Assembly (NCBI GenBank): GCA_934456315.1
Contig: CAKSHG010000011.1
Location: 1-24,033, forward strand
DNA length: 24,033 bases
Reading direction: 5' to 3'
DNA from: an uncultured Oscillospiraceae bacterium
Lineage (GTDB): Bacteria; Bacillota; Clostridia; Oscillospirales; Ruminococcaceae
The notes beneath the pieces were generated by a model, which was not told where the DNA came from, ran no database searches, and worked only from the letters and a program-made list of their open reading frames with translations. Made by a program: the position numbers and the translations under genes. Numbering within the stretch: position 1 is the stretch's first letter; each line of letters begins with the position of its first letter. Below, piece after piece: positions 7,169 to 14,894 of the stretch.

Positions 7169-8203
7169 ATGAAAAGTTTCAGCGAAAGCTATAAGGCAGC
7201 AGGCGTAGACGTTACCGCCGGATACGAGTCAGTAAGACTGATGAAGGAGCATGTTGCCCGCACAAACACCGCCGGCTGCATTTCCGGAATAGGCGGTTTC
7301 GGCGGTCTGTTCATGCCTGACCTGACCGGAATGAAAGAACCCGTTCTGGTAAGCGGCACTGACGGCGTAGGAACCAAGCTCAAGCTCGCTATGCTCATGA
7401 ACAAGCACGACACTATCGGTATCGACGCAGTTGCAATGTGCGTTAACGACATCATCTGCTGCGGCGCAAAGCCCCTGTTCTTCCTGGACTACATCGCTAT
7501 CGGAAAGGTAGTTCCAGAGAAGGTAGCGGCTATCGTCAAGGGCGTGGCTGACGGCTGCGTAATGGCAGGCTGCGCACTGGTAGGCGGTGAAACCGCAGAG
7601 CACCCCGGCATGATGGCAGAGGACGAGTACGACATCGCGGGCTACAGCACCGGTATCGTCGACAAGTCCAGGATCCTGGATCCCTCCACCGTTAAGCCCG
7701 GCGACGCTATCGTTGGTATCGCCTCCAGCGGCGTGCACTCCAACGGCTTCTCCCTGGTAAGAAAGGTGTTCAACGTAAACGAGCAGAACCTCAAGACATT
7801 CTACCCCGAGCTTGGCACTTCCCTCGGCGACGCTCTCCTTGCTCCTACCAGAATATACGTTAAGCCCGTGCTTGATGTTATTTCCAAGATCAACGTCAAG
7901 TCCATCAGCCACATCACCGGCGGCGGATTCTACGAGAATATCCCGCGTGCGCTCCCGGACGGCGTTGCAGCTAAGATCAGCAAGAACAGCTACGAAGTTC
8001 CCGCTATCTTCAATCTCCTCCAGAAAACCGGAAACATCTCCGAGCACGATATGTACAACACCTTCAACATGGGTATCGGTATGATGCTGGTAGTCGACAA
8101 GGCTGACGCAGCAAAGGCTGTCGAGATACTCAAGGCAAACGGCGAGAATGCTTTCGTCATCGGCGAAACCGTTGCAAGCAACGAGGGCGTTATAATCGAA
8201 TAA
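7169..8203 (+). CDS. purM: Phosphoribosylformylglycinamidine cyclo-ligase PurM
   Basis: This 344-aa enzyme closes FGAM to aminoimidazole ribonucleotide with ATP. The PurM-family signatures are VSGTDGVGTKLKLA (around residues 61-74), the metal- and ATP-binding DAVAMCVNDIICCGAKPLFF (around 85-106), GGETAEHPGM, and the C-terminal HITGGGFYENIPRALP. Length is typical. The ATG at 7169 follows AGAAAGGGCAGTAAA, with the SD AAAGGG about eight bases upstream. Its TAA overlaps the ATG of the next gene (TAATG), so that unknown gene is translationally coupled to purM. Codon bias is strong, as in purC. Confidence 0.96.
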   Translation: MKSFSESYKAAGVDVTAGYESVRLMKEHVARTNTAGCISGIGGFGGLFMPDLTGMKEPVLVSGTDGVGTKLKLAMLMNKHDTIGIDAVAMCVNDIICCGAKPLFFLDYIAIGKVVPEKVAAIVKGVADGCVMAGCALVGGETAEHPGMMAEDEYDIAGYSTGIVDKSRILDPSTVKPGDAIVGIASSGVHSNGFSLVRKVFNVNEQNLKTFYPELGTSLGDALLAPTRIYVKPVLDVISKINVKSISHITGGGFYENIPRALPDGVAAKISKNSYEVPAIFNLLQKTGNISEHDMYNTFNMGIGMMLVVDKADAAKAVEILKANGENAFVIGETVASNEGVIIE

Positions 8204-8745
8204 TGTTCGGATTATTCAGGAAAAAGACCGCTGCTCCCTTCACTGGGGAGCAGTGCGTGGTCGATATCTCAAGGGACGGTCTGGTCATAAACGGCACAAA
8301 GCTCGACGTGCTTGTACACCTCGACGCCGCTGAAAAGCTGCTCGGAACGCCGCGCGGCAAGAAATACCGCACTTCTGCGGAGGACCGCGAGTTACTCGAG
8401 GAAACCCACGGCGAGGGAATGGTGTCGAACCGTGTGAACTACACCTGGGACGACCTCGGGATCTACTGCTACACAATGAACGGCAAGGTCATCAGCAGTT
8501 TCGGATTCATGTTCCACAACGAGATGGAGCTGAAGCACTCCCCCAGGAAAATGTTCAGCGGAACGCTGACGATAAACGGCGAACCCTGGCAGAAAACCGT
8601 CCTGAACGGAACAGACTGCGAGTTTTTCCGGGAGCTGGTGCTTGGCGGTTACACTGTCATCGCCGAATACACCGACCCCTTTTCCGGAGAAACGCCGGAC
8701 GAGGGCGGATACAATTGCGTTGAGATCTCCCTGACCGGAGAATAG
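8203..8745 (+). CDS. Unknown 180-aa protein coupled to purM
   Basis: I do not recognise a function. The protein begins MFGLFRKK, a basic hydrophobic N-terminus that is not a clear signal peptide, then becomes an acidic, mixed alpha/beta protein. Visible features are LDAAEKLLGTPRG (about residues 40-52), YTWDDLGIYCY (80-90) and VIAEYTDPFSGE (about 152-163). Its YxWDDLGI motif with a late Y-x-D-P segment resembles small uncharacterised bacterial proteins, possibly the DUF7738 type; this assignment is tentative. It starts at an ATG overlapping the purM stop and is followed 12 bases later by purN with its own GGAGG site. The position inside a purine operon suggests co-expression, not necessarily a purine role. 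Gene reality is well supported by length and coupling. Confidence 0.75.
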   Translation: MFGLFRKKTAAPFTGEQCVVDISRDGLVINGTKLDVLVHLDAAEKLLGTPRGKKYRTSAEDRELLEETHGEGMVSNRVNYTWDDLGIYCYTMNGKVISSFGFMFHNEMELKHSPRKMFSGTLTINGEPWQKTVLNGTDCEFFRELVLGGYTVIAEYTDPFSGETPDEGGYNCVEISLTGE

Positions 8746-8757
8746 CGGAGGTACATT

Positions 8758-9381
8758 ATGAAAAATATCGTTGTGCTGGTTTCCGGCGGCGGAACTAATC
8801 TTCAGGCGCTCATCGACGCAGAGAAGCGCGGCGAGATAAAGGGCGGAAAGATCACCTGCGTTATCGCCAGCAAGGCTGACGCCTACGCGCTGACCCGCGC
8901 AGCCGACAACGGGATAAAGACCCGTGTGCTGGTACGCAGGGATTTCCCGGACGTAAAAAGCTACAGCAAGGCAATGCGTGACGCACTTGTTGAGGAAAAT
9001 GCGGATCTGGTGGTATACGCCGGATTCATGACGATACTTGACGAGCAGGTGTGCGACGCATTCCCTAACAGAATGATAAATATCCACCCTGCACTGATCC
9101 CGAGCTTCTGCGGAAAGGGATTCTACGGGCTGCACGTTCACGAAGCCGCGCTTGCAAAGGGCGTAAAGGTTTCCGGCGCGACAGTGCATTTCGTAACGGC
9201 AGACTGCGACGCAGGTCCGATCATACTACAGAAAGCTGTTGAAGTAAAGAACGGCGATACCCCCGAGGTACTCCAGAAGCGTATCATGGAGGAAGCCGAA
9301 TGGAAGATACTTCCCCAGGCAGTTTCACTGTTCTGTGAGGACAGGATAATTGTTCACAACGGCGTCACCGAAATTCGATGA
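8758..9381 (+). CDS. purN: Phosphoribosylglycinamide formyltransferase PurN
   Basis: This 207-aa enzyme transfers a formyl group from 10-formyl-THF to GAR. Family motifs are VLVSGGGTNLQALI (residues 5-18, phosphate loop), INIHPALIPSF (about 104-114) containing the catalytic Asn-His pair, and SGATVHFVTADCDAGPII (about 140-157) with the catalytic Asp. Formate-dependent PurT is not seen in the window, so GAR formylation here is THF-dependent. The ATG at 8758 follows GCGGAGGTACATT, a strong site. A short ATGA overlap at its end opens a 31-codon frame that runs into the next gene. Confidence 0.95.
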   Translation: MKNIVVLVSGGGTNLQALIDAEKRGEIKGGKITCVIASKADAYALTRAADNGIKTRVLVRRDFPDVKSYSKAMRDALVEENADLVVYAGFMTILDEQVCDAFPNRMINIHPALIPSFCGKGFYGLHVHEAALAKGVKVSGATVHFVTADCDAGPIILQKAVEVKNGDTPEVLQKRIMEEAEWKILPQAVSLFCEDRIIVHNGVTEIR

Positions 9382-9473
9382 GCAGGATCGTTATCACTGG
9401 AGAAAGGCTCACGCCTCCTGTCCGCGGCTGGCAGGATGTATACGTCGGGGAGGGTAGATATGAACGAGGATAA
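9378..9473 (+). CDS. Candidate 31-codon coupling ORF between purN and methyltransferase
   Basis: An ATG overlaps the purN stop (ATGA) and opens a frame through the 78-base gap, ending at TAA 9471-9473, inside the start of the methyltransferase. It begins MSRIVITGERLTPP. There is no SD of its own. Its main plausibility is that it bridges two genes by translational coupling, and it could equally be chance. Confidence 0.2.
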   Translation: MSRIVITGERLTPPVRGWQDVYVGEGRYERG

Positions 9474-10206
9474 ATTCTCTGGTAAAGCGGCGATTTATGC
9501 GAAATACCGCCCCTCCTACCCCACCGCAGTTATCGACAGGCTGTATGAACTGACACATGCAGGCAATGTCGCTGACATCGGCGCGGGAACCGGCAAGTTC
9601 ACCGAAAAGCTGCTGCTAAAACCCTGGAACGTTACCGCTGTTGAGCCTAATACCGACATGTGCCGCGAGCTGCTGAAATGTGTAGGCGGCAGAGCCGAGA
9701 TAGTGATGGCGTCGGCGGAAAGCACCGGGCTTCCGGAGCATTCGTTCGGACTTGTCACGACCGCGCAGGCGTTCCATTGGTTCGATGCGGAGAAATTCCG
9801 CGGGGAATGCAAACGGCTGCTCAAGCCCGACGGACGGCTGGCGATAGTTTTCAACAGCCGAATGAAGGGCGATATAACCCAAAAGCGCGATGAGATTTAC
9901 ATGAAATACTGCCCCGCTTTTTCAGAGCGCTCCGGACATGTCGGGAAACGCTCCGATGAGGAGGGCGACAAATATCTGCGTAATGAGTACTTCTCGTCGG
10001 TGGACGTTTTCAAGATGGAAACCCCCGTTGTTATGACGAGGGAACACTTCCTCGGCGACGCGCTCTCGAGGTCATACGCTCCGAAGGAGGGCGACGAAAA
10101 CTACAAGGCGTTCGTTGCTGAACTGCTTTCCCTTTTCGACAGGACGCATAAATACGGCAAGGTCGCCGTAAGCTACACGACAACATGCTACACAGGAAAA
10201 TTCTGA
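9460..10206 (+). CDS. SAM-dependent class I methyltransferase
   Basis: A class I methyltransferase of about 248 aa. From the chosen start, motif I is NVADIGAGTGKFTEKLL (about residues 36-52), the acidic end of strand 2 is VTAVEPN, and the post-motif region LPEHSFGLVTTAQAFHWFD resembles the ubiquinone/menaquinone and small-molecule methyltransferase group. The C-terminal third has no motif that fixes the substrate. I chose ATG 9460 because GGGGAGGG (9447-9454) lies five bases ahead and the family start MNEDKFSGKAAIYAKYRPSYP-like sequence begins there. An in-frame ATG at 9436 would add eight residues but has GGCAGG directly against it. It is located between purN and purO, so it is co-expressed with purine synthesis. 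The functional link is unknown. Confidence 0.8.
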   Translation: MNEDKFSGKAAIYAKYRPSYPTAVIDRLYELTHAGNVADIGAGTGKFTEKLLLKPWNVTAVEPNTDMCRELLKCVGGRAEIVMASAESTGLPEHSFGLVTTAQAFHWFDAEKFRGECKRLLKPDGRLAIVFNSRMKGDITQKRDEIYMKYCPAFSERSGHVGKRSDEEGDKYLRNEYFSSVDVFKMETPVVMTREHFLGDALSRSYAPKEGDENYKAFVAELLSLFDRTHKYGKVAVSYTTTCYTGKF

Positions 10207-10219
10207 AAGGATACACGAT

Positions 10220-10954
10220 ATGAACTACATTGAGCTTGACAAGGAACTGAATTCCCTTGCCTACCACGGCAGAGGAATCATCATCGGCAAGTCCCCGGAC
10301 GGCAAGAAAGCAGTCACCGCTTACTTCATCATGGGCAGAAGCGAGAACAGCCGCAACCGCGTTTTCGTTGAGGACGGCGAGGGTATCCGCACCCAGGCGT
10401 TCGACCCCTCCAAGATGGTAGACCCGCACCTCATCATTTACGCTCCGGTGCGCGTTCTCGGCAACAAGACCATCGTCACCAACGGCGACCAGACCGACAC
10501 CATCTACGAGCTGATGGACAAGCAGATGACATTCGAGCAGTCCCTGCGCACCCGCGAATTCGAGGACGACAAGCCCAACTACACACCGCGTATCTCCGGT
10601 ATTATCCACCTCGAGAACGGCGCTATGAACTACGCCATGTCTATCCTGAAATCCGCAGAGGGCGACGGCAGCTCCTGCCGCAGATACACCTACGCCTACA
10701 GCAATCCCCTGGCCGGCAGGGGCAGCTTTATCCACACCTACGCTGGCGACGAGGTGGAGCAGGACGGCGTTCGCAGACTTCCCAGCTTTGAGGGCGAGCC
10801 GAAGAATGTTATAATTCCCGATATGGACATCGACAAGCTGACAGACTTCCTGTGGACAAACCTCAATAAGGACAACAAGGTTTCCCTGTTCGTAAGATAC
10901 ATCGACCTCGAAACCGGCAGATATGAAAGCAGAATAGTTAATAAGAACGTATAA
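10220..10954 (+). CDS. purO: IMP cyclohydrolase, PurO-like
   Basis: A 244-aa protein of the PurO-type IMP cyclohydrolase family, which closes FAICAR to IMP. Family-like features are LAYHGRGIIIGKSPDGKKAV near the N-terminus, YFIMGRSENSRNRVF (about residues 35-49), YAPVRVLGNKTIVTNGDQT and the NYTPRISG segment (about 125-132). The identification is strengthened by the next gene, which encodes only the AICAR transformylase half of PurH, so a separate cyclohydrolase is needed. The ATG at 10220 has AAAGGA eight bases before it. The 13-base gap from the methyltransferase and 12-base gap to the transformylase place it firmly in the operon. The protein replaces the usual N-terminal cyclohydrolase domain of bifunctional PurH. 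Confidence 0.9.
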   Translation: MNYIELDKELNSLAYHGRGIIIGKSPDGKKAVTAYFIMGRSENSRNRVFVEDGEGIRTQAFDPSKMVDPHLIIYAPVRVLGNKTIVTNGDQTDTIYELMDKQMTFEQSLRTREFEDDKPNYTPRISGIIHLENGAMNYAMSILKSAEGDGSSCRRYTYAYSNPLAGRGSFIHTYAGDEVEQDGVRRLPSFEGEPKNVIIPDMDIDKLTDFLWTNLNKDNKVSLFVRYIDLETGRYESRIVNKNV

Positions 10955-10966
10955 AAAGGAGATACT

Positions 10967-12145
10967 ATGAAGGAATTCGAATTAAAATACGGCTGCAACC
11001 CCAACCAGAAGCCCGCAAGAATTTTCATGGAAAACGGCGCAGATCTTCCTATCGAGGTGCTGAACGGCCGTCCCGGCTACATCAACTTCCTGGACGCATT
11101 CAACGGCTGGCAGCTCGTCAAGGAGCTCAAGGCTGCGACTGGCTACCCCGCTGCCACCAGCTTCAAGCATGTTTCCCCGGCTGGCGCCGCTATCGGTCTG
11201 CCGCTCACTGAAACCCTCGCTAAAATTTACTGGGTAGACGACCTCGGCGAGCTTTCCCCGCTCGCATGCGCTTACGCAAGAGCAAGAGGCGCTGACAGAA
11301 TGAGCAGCTACGGCGACTTCATCGCGCTGTCCGACGTCTGCGACGTTTCCACTGCAAGGATAATCCACCGCGAGGTTTCCGACGGCGTTATCGCTCCCGG
11401 CTACGAGCCGGAAGCACTTGAGATACTCAAGAGCAAGAAGAAGGGCAACTACAACATAATCAAGATCGACCCGGACTACGTTCCCGAGCAGATCGAGCGC
11501 AAGCAGGTCTACGGCATTACCTTCGAGCAGGGACGCAACGAGCTGGTCATCAACGACGAGCTGTTTGCGAACATTCCCACCGAGGCTAAGGACCTCCCGG
11601 AGAGCGCAAAGCACGACCTCGCGATCGCGCTTATCACGCTGAAATACACACAGTCCAACTCCGTTGCATACGCATGCGGAGGTCAGGCGATCGGTATCGG
11701 CGCTGGTCAGCAGTCCCGTATCCACTGCACCCGCCTTGCCGGAACAAAGGCTGACAACTGGTATCTCCGTCAGTCCCCGCAGGTAATGGGGCTCCAGTTC
11801 GTTGACGGTATTCGCCGCGCTGACCGCGACAACACTATCGACCTGTACATCGGCGACGACTATATGGACGTTCTTGCCGAGGGCGAATGGCAGAAGTTCT
11901 TCAAGGTAAAGCCCGCTGTGTTCACCCGTGAGGAAAAGCGCGCATGGCTCGATACCATGAAGGGCGTTTCCCTTGGCTCTGACGCATTCTTCCCGTTCGG
12001 CGACAACATCGAGAGAGCGCACAAGAGCGGCGTTCAGTACATTGCGCAGCCCGGCGGCTCTATCCGCGACGATAACGTTATCGAGGTGTGCAACAAGTAC
12101 GGCATTACAATGGCATTCACAGGCATTCGTCTGTTCCATCACTGA
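10967..12145 (+). CDS. purH: Stand-alone AICAR transformylase (PurH transformylase half)
   Basis: This 392-aa protein converts AICAR to FAICAR using 10-formyl-THF. It corresponds to the AICARFT domain alone, without the N-terminal IMP cyclohydrolase domain of the usual ~510-aa PurH. Key motifs are LKYGCNPNQKPA (residues 6-17), the catalytic Lys-His in FKHVSPAGAAIG (66-77, K67-H68), GIGAGQQSRIHCTRLAG and the C-terminal SDAFFPFGDNIERAHKSGVQ. The end TGIRLFHH matches the family C-terminus, so the gene is complete. ATG 10967 has AAAAGGAGATACT in front of it. The missing activity is supplied by the adjacent purO-like gene. The symbol purH is used for homology; purV is used by some for this single-domain form. 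Confidence 0.93.
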   Translation: MKEFELKYGCNPNQKPARIFMENGADLPIEVLNGRPGYINFLDAFNGWQLVKELKAATGYPAATSFKHVSPAGAAIGLPLTETLAKIYWVDDLGELSPLACAYARARGADRMSSYGDFIALSDVCDVSTARIIHREVSDGVIAPGYEPEALEILKSKKKGNYNIIKIDPDYVPEQIERKQVYGITFEQGRNELVINDELFANIPTEAKDLPESAKHDLAIALITLKYTQSNSVAYACGGQAIGIGAGQQSRIHCTRLAGTKADNWYLRQSPQVMGLQFVDGIRRADRDNTIDLYIGDDYMDVLAEGEWQKFFKVKPAVFTREEKRAWLDTMKGVSLGSDAFFPFGDNIERAHKSGVQYIAQPGGSIRDDNVIEVCNKYGITMAFTGIRLFHH

Positions 12146-12160
12146 TAAACGGAGGTAATC

Positions 12161-13702
12161 ATGTCCCACGAGTTAGTTCTGGTTCTCGATTTCGGCGGTC
12201 AGTACAACCAGCTTATCGCCCGCCGCGTCAGAGAACATAAAATTTACTGCGAGGTAAAGTCATACAAGACCCCTATCGAGGAAATACGCGCGATGAATCC
12301 CAAGGGTATCATCTTCACGGGCGGTCCGAACAGCGTTTACCTTGAGAATTCCCCGAGAATGTCCAAGGAGATATTCGAGCTGGGCGTTCCGGTTCTCGGT
12401 ATCTGCTACGGCGTTCAGTTCATGGCGTACTCCCTCGGAGGCGAGATAGGTACCGCAGTTGACAGCTCCCTGTCCGAGTTCGGCAGGACTGAAACCGATG
12501 TAGACACATCTTCCGCGCTGTTCAAGGGTATCGACAAGACGACCATTACCTGGATGAGCCACAACGATTATATCAAGAAGCTCCCCGAGGGATTCGAGGT
12601 CTGCGGTCACACCGCAAAGTGCCCCTACGCTGCTATCCAGAACGTTGAAAAGAAGTTCTACGGCGTGCAGTTCCACCCGGAGGTCAACCACACCGAGCGC
12701 GGCTTTGACATGCTGGGCAACTTCCTGTACAACGTCTGCGAATGCCGCGGCGACTGGACAATGGAGAGCTACGCTGAAACCGCGATCAGAAATATCCGCG
12801 AGAAGGTCGGCGACGGCAAGGCGCTGCTGGCTCTTTCCGGCGGCGTTGACAGCTCCGTTGCGTGCAAGCTTCTTGCAAAGGCTATCGGAAGCCAGCTGAC
12901 CTGCATTTTCGTTGACCACGGACTGATGAGAAAGAACGAGGGCGACGAAGTAGAGGCTGCGTTTGCGGACAGCGGTGTTAACTTCGTTCGCGTAAACGCT
13001 GGCGAGAGGTTCCTCGGCAAGCTTGCCGGAGTTACCGAGCCGGAAGCAAAGCGTAAGATAATCGGCGAGGAATTTATCCGCGTATTCGAGGAAGAAGCAA
13101 AGAAGATCGGTAAGGTCGACTACCTTGTTCAGGGTACTATTTATCCTGACGTCATCGAATCCGGTCTTGGCGACGCGGCAGTCATCAAGAGCCACCACAA
13201 CGTTGGCGGACTGCCTGACTACGTTGATTTCAAGGAGATAATCGAGCCGCTCCGCCTGCTGTTCAAGGACGAGGTCCGCGCTCTGGGCACAACGCTTGGT
13301 CTGGACGAAAAGCTCGTTTGGCGTCAGCCGTTCCCGGGTCCTGGACTTGCTATAAGGATCATCGGCGACATCACCCCTGAAAAGGTAGCTATTCTCCAGG
13401 ACGCAGACGCTATTTTCCGCGAGGAGATCGCCAATGCTGGTCTTGACAGGAGCATCAACCAGTACTTCGCAGTGCTGACCAACATGCGCTCCGTCGGCGT
13501 AATGGGCGACGGAAGGACCTACGATTATACTCTGGCGCTCCGCGGTGTGTCTACAAGTGACTTCATGACCGCTGATTTCTCCCGTATCCCCTACGATGTG
13601 CTGGAAAAGGTATCCGTCCGCATCGTTAACGAGGTCAAAAATATTAACCGTATCGTTTATGACATCACTTCCAAGCCGCCGGCTACCATAGAATGGGAAT
13701 AA
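12161..13702 (+). CDS. guaA: GMP synthase (glutamine-hydrolysing) GuaA
   Basis: This 513-aa enzyme aminates XMP to GMP. The N-terminal class I glutamine amidotransferase domain has FTGGPNSVY (residues 52-60), nucleophile C82 in LGICYGVQ and FHPEVNH for the His-Glu pair. The ATP pyrophosphatase domain begins with the PP-loop [10 protein letters not shown] (about 225-234). The dimerisation domain carries KPPATIEWE at the extreme C-terminus, the normal end. ATG 12161 follows ACGGAGGTAATC, an excellent site. It is the last gene of the operon and is followed within 20 bases by a strong terminator. Its presence biases the operon output toward GMP; guaB (IMP dehydrogenase) is not in the window. Confidence 0.97.
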   Translation: MSHELVLVLDFGGQYNQLIARRVREHKIYCEVKSYKTPIEEIRAMNPKGIIFTGGPNSVYLENSPRMSKEIFELGVPVLGICYGVQFMAYSLGGEIGTAVDSSLSEFGRTETDVDTSSALFKGIDKTTITWMSHNDYIKKLPEGFEVCGHTAKCPYAAIQNVEKKFYGVQFHPEVNHTERGFDMLGNFLYNVCECRGDWTMESYAETAIRNIREKVGDGKALLALSGGVDSSVACKLLAKAIGSQLTCIFVDHGLMRKNEGDEVEAAFADSGVNFVRVNAGERFLGKLAGVTEPEAKRKIIGEEFIRVFEEEAKKIGKVDYLVQGTIYPDVIESGLGDAAVIKSHHNVGGLPDYVDFKEIIEPLRLLFKDEVRALGTTLGLDEKLVWRQPFPGPGLAIRIIGDITPEKVAILQDADAIFREEIANAGLDRSINQYFAVLTNMRSVGVMGDGRTYDYTLALRGVSTSDFMTADFSRIPYDVLEKVSVRIVNEVKNINRIVYDITSKPPATIEWE

Positions 13703-13717
13703 AATAGTAAAAAACGA

Positions 13718-13760
13718 CCCCGGAAATCGCGTAGCAACGCCGATTCCCGGGGTTTGTTCT
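13718..13760 (+). terminator. Intrinsic terminator of the purine operon
   Basis: CCCCGGAAATCGCG (13718-13731) pairs with CGCCGATTCCCGGGG (about 13738-13752) with small bulges, followed by TTTGTTCT (13753-13760). It lies 16 bases after the guaA stop and closes the + strand operon. Confidence 0.85.
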
Positions 13761-13808
13761 GTCATAGATCCGAGCAGACGCATTTTATGCTAAAGGTGAG
13801 GGCATAGC

Positions 13809-14081
13809 TTATGGAACAATATACTCCATCTCAACATCAGCTTTTCCTGAATGCCAGATTTCCTTTCTATACGGTACCTCAACAAAGCCGAACTTTTTAT
13901 ATAAGTGAATTGCAGGTTTCAATCCGGAAATGGTTATAAGACAAAGCTTCCTCGCGCCATGGGCGACGGCATAGTCAATGCAGGCTTTTAATACTGCCGA
14001 CCCTGCGCCGGTACCAGTATACTGACCTTCCGCTGCCAACTTGCAAACCTCCCAGACGTCATCGCCCAAAGGTTCTATACT
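13809..14081 (-). pseudogene. GNAT acetyltransferase, 3' fragment
   Basis: Only the C-terminal half of a GNAT N-acetyltransferase remains. It reads IEPLGDDVWEVCKLA, then the acetyl-CoA loop region EGQYTGTGAGSAVLKAC and LKPAIHLYKKFGFVEVP, and ends MEYIVP-stop, a normal GNAT C-terminus. A normal member is about 150-170 aa and needs upstream strands before IEPL. Those are absent, and the sequence before 14081 (minus strand) is unrelated. The only start-like codon in the recognisable part is a TTG at 14067-14069, with no ribosome site. It stands head-to-tail with the MATE 5' fragment, as if a deletion fused the two. Substrate unknown. A truncated functional peptide is unlikely. Confidence 0.7.
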
Positions 14082-14130
14082 GCTGTCGTGGCAAGGCTGA
14101 TCGGATATGCAGTCATTATCGTTCGGAACG

Positions 14131-14382
14131 TCATGTTTTGCGAAAAGACAAGCTGTATACAGGCGATACGCACGCCGGATTAACTATAAGGCTGATTATA
14201 GGACTGTTCGCGCCTAGCGCCGCGGCCGCCGCTGTACGCTCATCTCCGGAAAAGTTCCCGACTATCGCAACATCGGACGCATTGAAAATCTGCTCCAGTA
14301 TCGCGGTTGCAGCCACCGGAAGAGCGAACCTCGGAATGCGGCTCCAGATGGAGCCATTCAGCACATCAAGCTGCTTACTCAT
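14131..14382 (-). pseudogene. MATE-family efflux protein, 5' fragment
   Basis: This 83-codon frame starts MSKQLDVLNGSIWSRIPRFA and continues with ATAILEQIFNASDVAIVGNF, the first helix region of MATE (NorM/DinF-like) multidrug transporters, which are normally about 450 aa. The similarity stops at about residue 68 (SLIVN, near 14179), and the last 15 codons are foreign. Everything after the first and part of the second helix is missing, so this is a dead remnant. Its 5' end is well preserved: AGGAG ribosome site, TATAAT/TTGCTA promoter (14416-14444) and a palindrome upstream (14450-14470). Decay by a 3' deletion is therefore likely recent. Confidence 0.7.
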
Positions 14383-14415
14383 ATTATCTCCTCTTTCTTT
14401 TATGTTCTCTGATTT

Positions 14416-14444
14416 ATTATATCACTGTTGCTGTTCAATAGCAA
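14416..14444 (-). promoter_or_regulatory. Promoter of the MATE fragment
   Basis: On the minus strand, TTGCTA (14439-14444) and TATAAT (14416-14421) with a 17-base spacer. It points toward the MATE start at 14382 and abuts the palindrome at 14450-14470. Confidence 0.6.
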
Positions 14445-14449
14445 ATACT

Positions 14450-14470
14450 TATGATAAACGGTTTATCATA
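14450..14470. promoter_or_regulatory. 21-bp perfect palindrome, operator-like
   Basis: Arms TATGATAAAC and GTTTATCATA flank a single central G, a perfect 10+1+10 inverted repeat. It lies just upstream of the MATE -35 box. Size and symmetry fit a dimeric repressor such as MarR, BlaI or TetR families. No such regulator gene is nearby. Confidence 0.6.
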
Positions 14471-14500
14471 GTTGACTGGAATGATAAAAGGTGATATGAT

Positions 14501-14596
14501 GTATACAGCGTGAGCTACGCTCTCGTCTGGAAGCGAACCGCGGTTCTGTCAAAGGCCTCGCGCGCTTTCCTGGACCTGATCAGGGAGATAGACTGA
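14501..14596 (+). pseudogene. LysR-type regulator, 3' fragment
   Basis: The frame from 14501 to TGA 14594-14596 encodes YSVSYALVWKRTAVLSKASR followed by AFLDLIREID. This closely resembles the last 30 residues of a LysR effector domain (aromatic-x-LVW-x-R ... LS-x-A-x-R-AFLDxIRE). An in-frame stop at 14492 and the absence of anything LysR-like further upstream in that frame show that only the tail remains. It is not part of the intact LysR gene at 15821-16696, whose C-terminus differs. Identification is by pattern only. Confidence 0.5.
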
Positions 14597-14725
14597 CTGT
14601 TTTCTGCAGTTGTTGTCTGCCTGTATCAAGCGCTCTGCGCACAGTAATTAAGCGGAGCGAATTCCTGCCTGTCTGCTTAGTCTTGCAGTCGACCTGCTAT
14701 TATTTTCGAATTCCCGGAAATTTTA
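14597..14725. other. Non-coding remnant DNA before the DNA methyltransferase
   Basis: No convincing gene. It holds a possible hairpin, CGCTCTGC (14631-14638) with GCGGAGCG (14652-14659), 8 bp with one G-U pair and no T-run. The rest shows no recognisable coding or repeat signal. Confidence 0.4.
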
Positions 14726-14754
14726 TTGCTATAGCCAAAAAAATATGCTATAAT
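14726..14754 (+). promoter_or_regulatory. Promoter of the DNA methyltransferase
   Basis: TTGCTA (14726-14731) and a perfect TATAAT (14749-14754) with a 17-base spacer. Transcription from about 14761 leaves a 135-nt leader that contains a 21-codon small frame (14790-14855). Confidence 0.7.
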
Positions 14755-14789
14755 TGAAGTATTGTGTACTTAGCCAGGAGATGAACGTA

Positions 14790-14855
14790 ATGGGATCAGA
14801 TAACAATGAAGAATCCCGACCGCTCATCGACGGAAAAATAAAAAGGGCGATTTAA
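14790..14855 (+). CDS. Candidate 21-codon small ORF ahead of the methyltransferase
   Basis: The frame begins ATGGGATCAGATAAC after AGGAG (14776-14780, nine bases) and encodes a small charged peptide ending DGKIKRAI. It has a usable ribosome site and promoter but no recognisable homology. It may be a real leader peptide or the stub of a deleted gene. Confidence 0.3.
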   Translation: MGSDNNEESRPLIDGKIKRAI

Positions 14856-14894
14856 GCGAAGCAGCTAAATCTACCCTGAAAAGGAGAAACTGAA

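Noticed and set aside
9436..9459. Upstream ATG for the purN-adjacent methyltransferase
   Set aside because: GGCAGG directly touches this ATG, while ATG 9460 has GGGGAGGG five bases ahead and matches the family start.
10982..12169. Very long open frame on the minus strand opposite the AICAR transformylase (and similar ones opposite guaA, purM, the PurF pair and ABC genes)
   Set aside because: These mirror highly codon-biased plus-strand genes, have no ribosome sites or recognisable domains, and the plus-strand proteins are certain.
14138..14494. 118-codon plus-strand frame across the MATE fragment
   Set aside because: It is antisense to a recognisable MATE N-terminus and has low-complexity composition with no ribosome site.
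14472..14500. TTGACT-17-TATGAT plus-strand promoter beside the palindrome
   Set aside because: It scores well but reads only into the LysR 3' fragment and overlaps what may be decayed coding sequence, so it was not listed as a functional promoter.
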